DNA of 64,000 nt from Betaproteobacteria bacterium. GTDB lineage: Bacteria > Pseudomonadota > Gammaproteobacteria > Burkholderiales > SG8-39. Location: assembly GCA_009693435.1 (NCBI GenBank), contig SHXF01000001.1, forward strand, positions 138,832-202,831, in the 5' to 3' direction. The notes under the pieces are model-generated. The model did no database searches. It had not been told where the DNA came from and saw only the letters and a list, made by a program, of their open reading frames with translations. This document shows, one piece after another, positions 46,290-54,643 of this stretch. The translations under genes were made by a program, and so were the position numbers. Each line of letters opens with the position of its first letter. The stretch's first letter is position 1.

Positions 46290-46975
46290 GCGTGCAGGCA
46301 CAGGCCACGGGAACCCCGCGCGAACTGCTTGCGGGCGATGCACGGCAACCCGAGAACCGCATATTCGAGCATCCCGTGTGGCACGCCGCGCTCTCGGGTG
46401 AGATGCCCAAGGCGAAACTCAGGAAACTGCTGCTTGCGTTCTATCCGGCGCTGGCCGGTGGCGGTCGCTACGCGTTTGCAGCCAAGGTATCGCAGCTCAG
46501 CCCCGCAGACGGGAAGGAGCTGTTTCTCCAGCTGTACGACACGCTGAAAAAACCCGAAGCCGACGCCGATGAAGGGTGGAAGAAAGTGTTGCGCGCGCTG
46601 GGCGTATCCGAGCCGGAATGCAGCCTGGCGCTGGCCAGTCCGTCGGCCGAGGCAGAAGACCTGGTCGAGGTGATCCGCGGCCACGGCCTGCGCTCGTCCG
46701 CCGTCGAGGCCAGCGTGATCGCCTTCATGCTCGAGCGCCATCTTCCCCAGCTATGGGGACAACTCGCCGACAGCCTGAAGAAGAACTATGGCGTGAAGGC
46801 CGAAGCGCTGACTTACCTGCGCTACGAAGCTTCGCGTGGCGACAAGGTGCAGAAATGGGTCAAGCATCTGGTCGATGCCTACGTCGTTCCCGCGGGGCCC
46901 ATGGAAGTGTTCGCAGGCCGGCGCGCAGGGCGTGAAGCCGTGTGGGCGTGGACGGTGCTGAGCGAAAGCGTTTAG
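46286..46975 (+). CDS. Heme-oxygenase-like fold protein lacking metal ligands (probable pseudoenzyme)
   Basis: 229 residues. It aligns with the diiron enzyme at 44289 (shared PRELL/PQQLL start, SGEMPKAKL, KKNYG, WAW near the C-terminus). In the block after the YG dipeptide the two proteins have equal length with no gap, yet the HxxxDxxH His, Asp and His become Glu, Gly and Val. The upstream DHPGLW is DEGWKKV here. The fold is probably retained but not the metal site. It may form a heterodimer with the active paralogue or bind another ligand. ATG overlaps the AbrB-like stop. Confidence 0.65.
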   Translation: MSVQAQATGTPRELLAGDARQPENRIFEHPVWHAALSGEMPKAKLRKLLLAFYPALAGGGRYAFAAKVSQLSPADGKELFLQLYDTLKKPEADADEGWKKVLRALGVSEPECSLALASPSAEAEDLVEVIRGHGLRSSAVEASVIAFMLERHLPQLWGQLADSLKKNYGVKAEALTYLRYEASRGDKVQKWVKHLVDAYVVPAGPMEVFAGRRAGREAVWAWTVLSESV

Positions 46976-47066
46976 TCGCGGTTGAATCAGGGGGCGACCT
47001 GCATCCGGCTGCTTCATCATGGCCGTCTACAGGCGCTGCCGCCGTTCGACGCACTTGCCAAAGCGG

Positions 47067-47828
47067 TCACGTCATCCAGTCGATCAACTCACGGGAGTTG
47101 CGCCTGAATACCGCCACGACCACGCCGTAGCGGCAGGTCACGGGAACGAAAGCGAGCTGATCGATCGGTAGCCCGTGGGTGCGCATCACCCGCTCCAGGT
47201 CACGCGCGATCACCGGGTCCTGTTTCGCGAGCGATTCGATGGACGTGCCGAGGCGGTAAATGCCCTCCCATTGCGCCGGCGTGATCGCCTCGTAGCGGTC
47301 GCCCAGCCCGGTAATCAGCGAGCCGCTGTCGCGCATGGCGGTGCGCAGCTGGTTGCGCTCCTGCAGGTCCGCGGGCAGCGCGACGCGCACGAATGGCAGC
47401 CCCGCGCCAGTCTGCTTGAACTGCCGCAGCCGGTTGAGATCCCGGGTGGTCTTTTCTATTTCCGGCCAGGTTACCGTGAAGAAGTTGTTTTCCACGTAGA
47501 CCACAAAGGCGGGCCGGTGCTGCACCATCAGGCTGGCGCCATAGACAAGCGCAGCCAGTTGCAACGCGGCGATGATGCCCAGGTCGCGCCGCAGTTCGGG
47601 CTTGCCCCGGCGGAAGACGACAAGCGTGAGCAGCGGGCCGAGTACCACGTCCGCCATGACGATGATGCGCAGCACCTGCCAGCCGCCGTCGTTCATGAAC
47701 CATGGCGGCGGGTACCAGGTGGTGAATGCGGCAAGCCCGAACGCGCCGACCACGGCCGCGCTGAGGGCCAGGTGGATGAGGAAGGCCTTGAGCTTGCCGG
47801 ACTCGATGAGTTTCGCTGAAAGGTTCAT
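47067..47828 (-). CDS. TfpX/TfpZ-like type IV pilin accessory protein
   Basis: 253 residues. Three N-terminal hydrophobic segments (FLIHLALSAAVVGAFGLAAF, then ADVVLGPLLTLVVF and LGIIAALQLAALVYGASLM) precede a soluble domain. WYPPPWFMNDGGWQVLRI and VVYVENNFFTVTW are typical of TfpX/TfpZ, chaperone-like partners of particular type IV pilins. No pilin gene is nearby, so its client is unclear. In-frame ATGs at 47840 and 47873 are alternatives. It is transcribed opposite to its neighbours. Confidence 0.7.
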   Translation of the reverse strand: MNLSAKLIESGKLKAFLIHLALSAAVVGAFGLAAFTTWYPPPWFMNDGGWQVLRIIVMADVVLGPLLTLVVFRRGKPELRRDLGIIAALQLAALVYGASLMVQHRPAFVVYVENNFFTVTWPEIEKTTRDLNRLRQFKQTGAGLPFVRVALPADLQERNQLRTAMRDSGSLITGLGDRYEAITPAQWEGIYRLGTSIESLAKQDPVIARDLERVMRTHGLPIDQLAFVPVTCRYGVVVAVFRRNSRELIDWMT

Positions 47829-48034
47829 TGGTAAAAGCATGTCGGGCCGGAGGATCGGAGCTTGGTCGGCCATGCCCGCGGCGCCGGGCCATTACAAAAC
47901 GGGCCGAAGCATAGCATGCGGTCAATCGCGGAAACGCGGCCCGCTGCGGTACCATTCAGCGGCAGCGCACCAGTGCGCGAATCCGGATCGACGCCGCGGA
48001 ATGATGTGCGTCCGCCCTGCAAGGAGTCGCAACA

Positions 48035-48730
48035 ATGGAATTCACACCGCCGGGAAACTGGCCGCATCCAGGTCCGGCCTATCTGGGAAGCACCGAATTT
48101 CTCGATTGGCAAAGCGATCCCGTGATGCGTTTTGTCGAGAAGACGGTGGCTGGCGCGCTCACCGATGTCGAAAAGGCAGTCCGGCTTTTTTATGCCGTTC
48201 GCGACGACTGGCGCTACGACCCGTTCTCGATGCGGCTGAACCGCGAGCACTATTTTGCCGGCCGGATTATTGCGGCCAAGGAGGCGTACTGCATTCCCAA
48301 GGCGATTTTGCTCGCCGCCGCGGCGCGCGCCGCTGGAATTCCGGCCGGCATTGGCCTGTCGGATGTGGTCAACCATCTGACCACGGAAAAATTACGCCAG
48401 CGCATGGGCGGGCAGACCCTGTTCATGCACCACGGCTACGCGGTGATGCTTCTCGAAGGCCGCTGGGTGAAGGCTGCCCCGGCGTTCAACATCGGGCTGT
48501 GCACGCGCTTCGACGTGCTGCCCACCAATTTCGATGGGCGAAGCGACGCGATTTTTCAGCCCTACGATGCGCGCGACCGGCGCCATATGGAGTATGTGAA
48601 GGACCATGGCATCTGGTCCGATTTTCCCTACGAAAAGGTCTGCGCCGATTTTCGGGCCTTCTATCCGCCCGCAACCTTCGGCGAAGACGCACCCGACGAG
48701 CGCTTCGAGGACGGCGTACCGCTGCGTTAG
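48035..48730 (+). CDS. Transglutaminase-like (papain-fold) protein
   Basis: 231 residues. Cys86 in EAYCIPKAILLAAAARAAGI and His132/133 in FMHHGYAVMLLEGRWV fit the Cys-His of transglutaminase-like cysteine proteases. The usual acid position is Ala (GRWVKAAPAFN in place of a D-P motif), so the triad may be altered. Family members include amidases and peptidases. AAGGAG lies before the ATG. It is divergent from the TfpX-like gene and shows no signal peptide. Confidence 0.75.
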   Translation: MEFTPPGNWPHPGPAYLGSTEFLDWQSDPVMRFVEKTVAGALTDVEKAVRLFYAVRDDWRYDPFSMRLNREHYFAGRIIAAKEAYCIPKAILLAAAARAAGIPAGIGLSDVVNHLTTEKLRQRMGGQTLFMHHGYAVMLLEGRWVKAAPAFNIGLCTRFDVLPTNFDGRSDAIFQPYDARDRRHMEYVKDHGIWSDFPYEKVCADFRAFYPPATFGEDAPDERFEDGVPLR

Positions 48731-48771
48731 TCGCGGTGCCCTTCGGCCGTTCGTGCGCCGCTTCGTCCTGA

Positions 48772-48811
48772 GTGGGCAAAATCCCACACCTTGCCCACAT
48801 TGAAAGTGGGC
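48772..48811. promoter_or_regulatory. Cluster of GTGGG/CCCAC half-sites before the HTH-methyltransferase gene
   Basis: GTGGG (48772-48776), CCCAC (48783-48787), GCCCAC (48793-48798) and GTGGGC (48806-48811) form two inverted pairs within 40 bases, starting 112 bases before the downstream gene. They could be operator sites for the HTH protein encoded there, or RNA hairpins. Confidence 0.45.
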
Positions 48812-48883
48812 ATTGATCTGCTTGACCCTGGCATCCTGCAGGGCTTCCAATAGCGCGGAGGCTCCACCAGGGAGGGGAGGCGC

Positions 48884-50323
48884 ATGGAAGCTGAACAGCT
48901 TTTGAGGGAAATAGCCGACTACTGCCGCAAAGTCGGCATGGCCGAATCGACTTTCGGACGCCGCGCTGTGAACGACGGAAAAATGGTCAGCCGCCTGCGT
49001 ATCGGCGGACGCGTCACCACCGAGACGGCGGCTCGTGTGCGTCAGTTCATCAAGGAAAACCGCAACCTCGCCTCGCGCGGGTTGACCCGTTTGCGATCAT
49101 CGGTGGGCGCGGTGCGCGGGGCGCCGGCGGCGTCCGCTGCACCCGCTGCGCCCAAGGGCGGCGCAGGGACCGCTTCGGGTGGCTCGGTGCCGGAATCCCA
49201 GGCGAACTTTCGCTTCTACGACAATCGCCAGAAATATCTGATGTTCGTCAACACCTGCAGCGAGAAATGGGTGGTGGCGAACCGGGTCGGCATGGAACTG
49301 GCGAACATCCATCCGCAGCCTCCCGCGCTGCGCGTGTTCGATGCAGGCATCGGTGACGGCACGGTGATGACGCGGGTGATGCGCTCCATGCACACGCGCT
49401 TTCCGACGGTGCCGTTCTACATCGTCGGCAAGGAAATCAGCCTTGAGGACGTGCGCCTGACCCTGGAAAAGATGCCAGATCGTTTCTACGAGCATCCGGC
49501 CTCGGTGCTGGTATTGACCAACCTGTATTACTCGGAAGCGCCCTGGCTCACGCCGAACTCCGTCACGGCCGCCACCAGCCTGGTCTGGCACGAGGTTGCT
49601 CTGACGGGCAACACGGCCAGCGAGTTCGAGCAGCAGATCACCGAGCTGCAGCCGTTCCTGTCGGCGAACTGGAAGGCCAACATCAGCAAGACCAGCGGCA
49701 ACCCGGTGTACGAAAAACCGATGGTGCTGGTGCTGTTTCGCGAAGACTACCGATTCCTGCTTGACCAGGTGAGGCCGCGGCGCGGCGCCGCGCGCGCGGA
49801 CTACGACCTGGTCATTGCGTCCCAGCCTTATCGGGCGCGTGCCTCCAACGAGTTCAAGGCGCAGAAGGTGCTGGCGCCGCTGGCGCGCAGTCTCGGACCC
49901 GGTGGTCGCATGATCGTCATACACTCGCATGGCCGCGACCCGGCCCTGGAAATCGTGCAAAAAGTTTGGCCGGGCGAGAATCCGTTTCACAGCGACCGCC
50001 ACGCGTTGCTGAAGGCGGTGCGCAACGAACTCGGCAGCCGCGGTCGCGATCTCAATTTCAAAGCCTACGCGGACAACCGCTCGATCTTCCGCTACGAGAT
50101 GCACACCCTGCCGCATGAAACCAGCGCAGCCATCGGCACCTCGACCCTGCTTGCGGCGTGGAACGACGCCGTCTACGTGGCGCAGATCGAGGATCGGCGC
50201 CTGGCCGAAGTCATGGGCGACCGCGGGTATCTGGATGCCACGCGCGACGTGCTGGCCAAGCATGGCGGTCTGTGGTTTCTCGATGAATCCTTTGTCATTT
50301 CGCGCAAGCGAGACTCGGGCTGA
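48884..50323 (+). CDS. Fusion of an N-terminal DNA-binding domain and a SAM-methyltransferase-like domain
   Basis: 479 residues. Residues 1-60 (LLREIADYCRKVGMAESTFG, then a basic helix RVTTETAARVRQF) look like the helix-turn-helix domain of small FGRxAVND-type regulators. An Ala/Pro/Gly linker runs from about 70 to 105. Residues about 140-200 contain the Rossmann motif FDAGIGDGTVMTRVM, and SLGPGGRMIVIHSHG near 340 fits a methyltransferase core. Substrate is unknown. A strong GGAGGGGAGG site precedes the ATG, and paired half-sites lie 70-110 bases upstream. Confidence 0.65.
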   Translation: MEAEQLLREIADYCRKVGMAESTFGRRAVNDGKMVSRLRIGGRVTTETAARVRQFIKENRNLASRGLTRLRSSVGAVRGAPAASAAPAAPKGGAGTASGGSVPESQANFRFYDNRQKYLMFVNTCSEKWVVANRVGMELANIHPQPPALRVFDAGIGDGTVMTRVMRSMHTRFPTVPFYIVGKEISLEDVRLTLEKMPDRFYEHPASVLVLTNLYYSEAPWLTPNSVTAATSLVWHEVALTGNTASEFEQQITELQPFLSANWKANISKTSGNPVYEKPMVLVLFREDYRFLLDQVRPRRGAARADYDLVIASQPYRARASNEFKAQKVLAPLARSLGPGGRMIVIHSHGRDPALEIVQKVWPGENPFHSDRHALLKAVRNELGSRGRDLNFKAYADNRSIFRYEMHTLPHETSAAIGTSTLLAAWNDAVYVAQIEDRRLAEVMGDRGYLDATRDVLAKHGGLWFLDESFVISRKRDSG

Positions 50324-50466
50324 GGCGCGTCGACCGCGTTGGCGCTCGGGCTACTTCGTTGAACGGCAGTTCGCGAACGGCAGTTCGACGCCTATGCGCG
50401 TGCGGAAAACAAAGTGGACAGACGCAAGACCGGAGCAGGGCGGCGCAATTCAGGACTTGAACGACG

Positions 50467-50667
50467 TCAAGTGCGATGGCTCGCATCAGTCCCGGGCACG
50501 ATGTTTTCGTTGACGACTTCCAGTTCATGGTCGGGCCAGTGTTCGCGGGAAGCATCCACCGCTTCGTCCCTGGTCTTGGAGACGGCACGGGCTCCGGCGG
50601 AGGCTTTGCCTGACTCAGTCTCTACCACCCATCCCTGGCCGGGATTGTGACGCCGCAGCACGCGCAT
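50467..50667 (-). CDS. Small DUF2188-like protein
   Basis: 66 residues from ATG 50665-50667, which has a well-placed AAGGAG. HNPGQGWVVETESGKASAGA, then TRDEAVDASREHW and ELEVVNENIVPG, resemble DUF2188, a short domain of unknown function found in stress-related small proteins. A longer reading from 50703 has no ribosome-binding site. The 260 bases upstream of it, up to the acyl-CoA ligase, carry no clear gene. Confidence 0.5.
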   Translation of the reverse strand: MRVLRRHNPGQGWVVETESGKASAGARAVSKTRDEAVDASREHWPDHELEVVNENIVPGTDASHRT

Positions 50668-50927
50668 GATGTGCTCCTTGTAGCAGGGTTTGGCCAAGCA
50701 CAATCGTACCGGGTTCCGATTCGCGCGGTACGAGGCATCGCAATCCGTGTTCGTGGAGAGAGTGTCCGAACCGAGCGGTATAGAATGCCTCGATCCAGAT
50801 ACAGAGTGAGACTTGCATGATTTTCGGGTGTGTCACGAATGCGCTGAAAAGCCCGCTGTGCGGGCCGGCGAACTTCCGGGGTCGCAGCCGCGCCTAGGGC
50901 GGGGGCCCTGCCGCCCTACAGTTCGCC

Positions 50928-52472
50928 ATGCTCACCGGCACTTTCCTCCAGTCCTGCGCTGAAAAATACGGCGACAAAACCGCGGTCGCGGCCGGCGGTC
51001 AATCGCTCAATTACGATGAACTCAACCACCTTGCGAATCGCTTTGCATCGGCATTGCGTTCACTGGGTATCCAGCCGGGTCAGTACGTCGGGATTTTTCT
51101 GCGCAACATCATCGAATACCCGATCGCCTATTTCGGCATCGCGAAGGCGGGCGCGGTGTCGGTGCACCTGCCGTTGCGTTTCGCCGAGGGGGAGTTCAAC
51201 CACGCGCTGAACAAGATTCCGCTGGCAGCGTTGATCATTGAAGCGTCGATGACAGGGCAGATCGCCTGGGCGCGCCGATTCGTCGAGCCGGCACGCCTGA
51301 TTTGCGTCGGCGATCCGGCTCCAGACGGTGCGGCCCGCTTTGCCGCGCTGCTCGACGCAGCGGAATCTCCCATCGGCGTCGCATCGATCGACGAAAACAG
51401 CGCCGCAGCCATCCTCTTCACTAGCGGCACCACCGGTTTTCCCAAGGGCGCCATTCAGCCGCATCGCGGGCGCTTCGTCTCCGCTCAGATTGCGCAGGCC
51501 GATTTCAACATTACGCCGGACGACGTGCTGGCGGTGGCATCGCCGCTTTACCATGCCGCGGGTTTGTACACCTGGTTTCACACCGGCTTGTACGCGGGCG
51601 CCACCGCGGTGCTGCTGCCCGCCTGGGATGCGGAGCAATTCATGGAGCGCTGCGGCGCGCTGCGCATCACCGGCGCCTTTGCCGTGCCGACGCAGCTTGC
51701 GATGCTGTTGCGCCATCCCCGTTTCGACCCGGCGCGTCTTCGATCGCTGCGACTGGTGGTATTCGGCGGCGCGCCGGCCGACCCGGCGCTGATTGCCGAA
51801 CTGGAACGCTCGCTGCCCGCGGTGCGCTTCGTGCAGAACTACGGCCAGACCGAGACCGGTCCGATACTCAGCCAGCACCCCGAGGACAGGCCGCGTGCGC
51901 CGGCGTCGATCGGCCGGCCCAACGCGCTGGCGGCAGTGGCGCTGTTTGTAGCGCGGGGCAAACCGGCGGGAGCAGGGGAAGCAGGCGAACTGGCGACGCG
52001 CGGCGCGCATCTGATGCTCGGTTATTACGGCGATGCCGAGGCCAGCGCGGAATTTTTCAAGTATGGCGACGGCTGGGGCGCGACCGGCGATCTTGCGACG
52101 CGCGATGAAGAGGGCTTCATCACGCTCATGGGACGCACCCGCGACACCATCATCTCCGGTGCGGTCAATATTTATCCGGCCGAACTGGAGCGCGTGGCAC
52201 GCTCGCATCCCGACGTCGCCGATTGCGCGGCGTTCGGCGTGAAGGATGCGCTGTGGGGAGAACTGCCGGCGATTGCCGTGATGAAGAAAGACGGCTCGGC
52301 GCTGTCCGAAGAGGCACTGCGCGCGCACTTCGAGGGCGGCGATATCGCGCGCTTCAAGCGGCCGCGTGCGATTTTTATGGTGGACTCGCTGCCCTATACG
52401 CCGGCCGGCAAACTCTTGCGCAGCGAACTGAAGAATCGCTTTCCGGCGCTGACGCACAAGCCTGCGACGTGA
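50928..52472 (+). CDS. Acyl-CoA synthetase (AMP-forming)
   Basis: 514 residues of the ANL superfamily. LFTSGTTGFPKGAIQPHRG near residue 165 binds ATP, NYGQTETGPIL near 305, GWGATGDLATRDEEGF near 385, GRTRDTIISGAVNIYPAELE near 405 and the catalytic Lys in YTPAGKLLRSEL near 500. It activates a carboxylic acid, of fatty, aromatic or other type not readable from sequence, to the CoA thioester. No strong ribosome-binding site is seen before ATG 50928. The downstream spacer holds five copies of an 11-bp repeat. Confidence 0.87.
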   Translation: MLTGTFLQSCAEKYGDKTAVAAGGQSLNYDELNHLANRFASALRSLGIQPGQYVGIFLRNIIEYPIAYFGIAKAGAVSVHLPLRFAEGEFNHALNKIPLAALIIEASMTGQIAWARRFVEPARLICVGDPAPDGAARFAALLDAAESPIGVASIDENSAAAILFTSGTTGFPKGAIQPHRGRFVSAQIAQADFNITPDDVLAVASPLYHAAGLYTWFHTGLYAGATAVLLPAWDAEQFMERCGALRITGAFAVPTQLAMLLRHPRFDPARLRSLRLVVFGGAPADPALIAELERSLPAVRFVQNYGQTETGPILSQHPEDRPRAPASIGRPNALAAVALFVARGKPAGAGEAGELATRGAHLMLGYYGDAEASAEFFKYGDGWGATGDLATRDEEGFITLMGRTRDTIISGAVNIYPAELERVARSHPDVADCAAFGVKDALWGELPAIAVMKKDGSALSEEALRAHFEGGDIARFKRPRAIFMVDSLPYTPAGKLLRSELKNRFPALTHKPAT

Positions 52473-52497
52473 CAAAATAGCGTCGCGCAAGGTGAAA

Positions 52498-52552
52498 ACT
52501 GCGCCAACACTGCGCCAACACTGCGCCAACATTGCGCCAACACTGCGCCAAC
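52498..52552 (+). repeat. Five tandem 11-bp repeats before the hydroquinone reductase gene
   Basis: ACTGCGCCAAC occurs at 52498, 52509, 52520, 52531 (as ATTGCGCCAAC) and 52542, perfectly phased. The array ends 3 bases before the GGAGG ribosome-binding site of the next gene. Slippage would change the length of the 5-prime leader in 11-base steps. Confidence 0.9.
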
Positions 52553-52564
52553 ACTGGAGGTTTC

Positions 52565-53539
52565 ATGGGCATGCTCATTGACGGAAAATGGACCGACAAG
52601 CGGCCGGCGGACGTGGGCGGGCGCTTCATTCGTCCCGAGAGCCAGTTCAGGAGCATCATCACCGCCGACGGTTCCTCGGGATTCAAGGCGGAGCCGGACC
52701 GCTATCACCTGTACGTGGCCTACGGCTGCCCCTGGGCGCATCGCGCCATCATTTTTCGCAAGCTGAAAGGCCTGGAAGGCATGATCTCCATGTCGGTCGC
52801 GATTCCCGGAAACCGGGAACACGGCTGGGAGTTCGCCGATCACTTCCCCGGCTCCACGGCCGATGCCGTGAACGGCTTCAAATACATGTACGAGGCCTAT
52901 GCCGCGGTGAAACCCGATTACACCGGCACGGCGACGGTGCCCACCTTGTGGGACAAAAAGACACGCGCCATCGTCAACAACGAATCGCCGGAAATCATCC
53001 GCATGTTCAACAGCGCATTCGACGGCATAGGCGCGCGCCGCGGCGACTACTATCCGCTTGCCCTGCGCGAGGAAATCGACCGGGTCAACGAGTTCGTCTA
53101 TCACCACATCAACAACGGCGTGTACCGCACCGGATTCGCGATCACCCAGGACGCCTATGACGAAGCGGTGCAGAAGGTGTTCACCGGGCTGGATGCGCTG
53201 GAACAAAAACTCGCCGGCCAGCGCTATCTGGCCGGTGATGTCATCACCGAAGCCGATTGGCGCCTGTTTCCCACGCTGGTGCGCTTCGACGCCGTGTACC
53301 AGGCGCTGTTCAAGTGCAACGTGAGGCCGATAGCCAGCTATCCCAACCTGCAGAACTACCTGCTCGACCTGTATCAGGTGCCCGGGGTTTCGGACACGGT
53401 AAAGCTCGACCATATCGTCGTTGGCTACTACCGCAATGTGCGGGTCAATCCGAACAAGATCATTCCGACGGTACCGAAAATCGACTTCACCCGGCCGCAT
53501 GACCGCGCCCGCTTCGGCCAGGCCCGCTCTGCGGCCTAG
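52565..53539 (+). CDS. Glutathionyl-hydroquinone reductase (Xi-class GST)
   Basis: 324 residues. Catalytic Cys55 in AYGCPWAHRAIIFR, then TVPTLWDKKTRAIVNNESPE near 125 and the C-terminal ITEADWRLFPTLVRFDAVY and GYYRNVRVNPNKIIP motifs, place it with Xi-class GSTs (YqjG/EcM4). They reduce glutathionyl-hydroquinones to hydroquinones, useful in aromatic degradation. GGAGG precedes the ATG at 52565. It lies just before a binding protein and a gentisate dioxygenase-like gene. Confidence 0.9.
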   Translation: MGMLIDGKWTDKRPADVGGRFIRPESQFRSIITADGSSGFKAEPDRYHLYVAYGCPWAHRAIIFRKLKGLEGMISMSVAIPGNREHGWEFADHFPGSTADAVNGFKYMYEAYAAVKPDYTGTATVPTLWDKKTRAIVNNESPEIIRMFNSAFDGIGARRGDYYPLALREEIDRVNEFVYHHINNGVYRTGFAITQDAYDEAVQKVFTGLDALEQKLAGQRYLAGDVITEADWRLFPTLVRFDAVYQALFKCNVRPIASYPNLQNYLLDLYQVPGVSDTVKLDHIVVGYYRNVRVNPNKIIPTVPKIDFTRPHDRARFGQARSAA

Positions 53540-53617
53540 CGACATGCCGCGCGCCGGTGCAGGGAGCGCGCGCGGATGCCTGTGTACGTCGTTACCGCCT
53601 TATCAGGGAGCAGCGCG

Positions 53618-54610
53618 ATGATGATGCAAGCGAATTCAAAGCCCGTGACACGATTGATGACGGGACTGGCGCTGATTGCCGGCGTGATGTCAGGGACCGT
53701 ATCGGCACAGGGGAAATTCCCGGAGAAACCGGTGCGCGTCTATATCGGCTATGCGGCCGGCGGCTTGCCCGATACTGTGGCGCGCATGGTCGGGCAGAAG
53801 CTGAACGACCTGTGGGGGCAGCAGATGGTGGTCGAAAACCGGCCCAGCGCCAACGGCATACTGGCCGCCGATCTGACTGCCAAAGCGGCGCCGGATGGTT
53901 ACACGCTACTCATGACCGACAGTTCCACCACCGCCATCAACCCGCTCATCTATGCCAAGCTGCCCTACAGCGTGAAAGATTTTTCGCCAGTGTCGCTGGT
54001 GGCGAAGGCGCCGCTGTTTCTTGCCGTCCACAAATCGGTGCCGGTGAACACGCTGCAGGAATTGCTGGCCCTGGCCAGGGCAGAACCAGGAAAGCTTACC
54101 TACGGTTCGTCGGGCATCGGCAGCATTCATCACTTGTCGATGGAGTACCTCAAGTCGGTCCTCAAACTGGACATTGTTCATGTGCCCTACAAAGGCACGG
54201 GCCAGTCGGTGCCGGCGCTGGTGGGCGGGCAGGTGCCGATGGTGTTCTCGGCCTATCCTTCGCTCGCGTCGCACGCCAAAGCCGGCACCATTAAGCTGGT
54301 GGCGGCCAATTCGGAGAAGCGCTCGAGCCTCGCGCCGGATGTGCCGACCATCGCCGAAGTGGCCATCCCGAAGTACGACTTCGCGCCGCCCATCGGATTT
54401 CTTGCGCCGGCCGGCACACCGCGCGAGATCATCAACAGGATTGCCGCCGACATCGCCGCGGTACTCAAGCTTCCGGACGTCGCGGCGAAGATGGTCGGAC
54501 TCGGCATCGATCCGGTAGGCGGTTCCGCGGACGACTACACCATGCAGTTGCGTGCCGATGCGGACCGCTATGCATTGGCGGTGAAGGCAGCGGGGATGAA
54601 GGCCGAATAG
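53618..54610 (+). CDS. Tripartite tricarboxylate transporter solute-binding protein (TctC/Bug family)
   Basis: 330 residues from the first of three consecutive ATGs. A signal peptide (LMTGLALIAGVMSGTVSAQG) precedes the Bug fold: YAAGGLPDTVARMVGQKL near 50, VVENRPSANGILAAD near 85, YGSSGIGSIHHLSMEYL near 165 and VPYKGTGQSVPALVGGQVP near 190. Periplasmic binding of a carboxylate is expected. No TctA or TctB permease genes are present. Its neighbours suggest an aromatic or carboxylic acid ligand. Confidence 0.9.
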   Translation: MMMQANSKPVTRLMTGLALIAGVMSGTVSAQGKFPEKPVRVYIGYAAGGLPDTVARMVGQKLNDLWGQQMVVENRPSANGILAADLTAKAAPDGYTLLMTDSSTTAINPLIYAKLPYSVKDFSPVSLVAKAPLFLAVHKSVPVNTLQELLALARAEPGKLTYGSSGIGSIHHLSMEYLKSVLKLDIVHVPYKGTGQSVPALVGGQVPMVFSAYPSLASHAKAGTIKLVAANSEKRSSLAPDVPTIAEVAIPKYDFAPPIGFLAPAGTPREIINRIAADIAAVLKLPDVAAKMVGLGIDPVGGSADDYTMQLRADADRYALAVKAAGMKAE

Positions 54611-54643
54611 CGGCCATACGGCGGCGGCGATGCGGAAGGCGCA

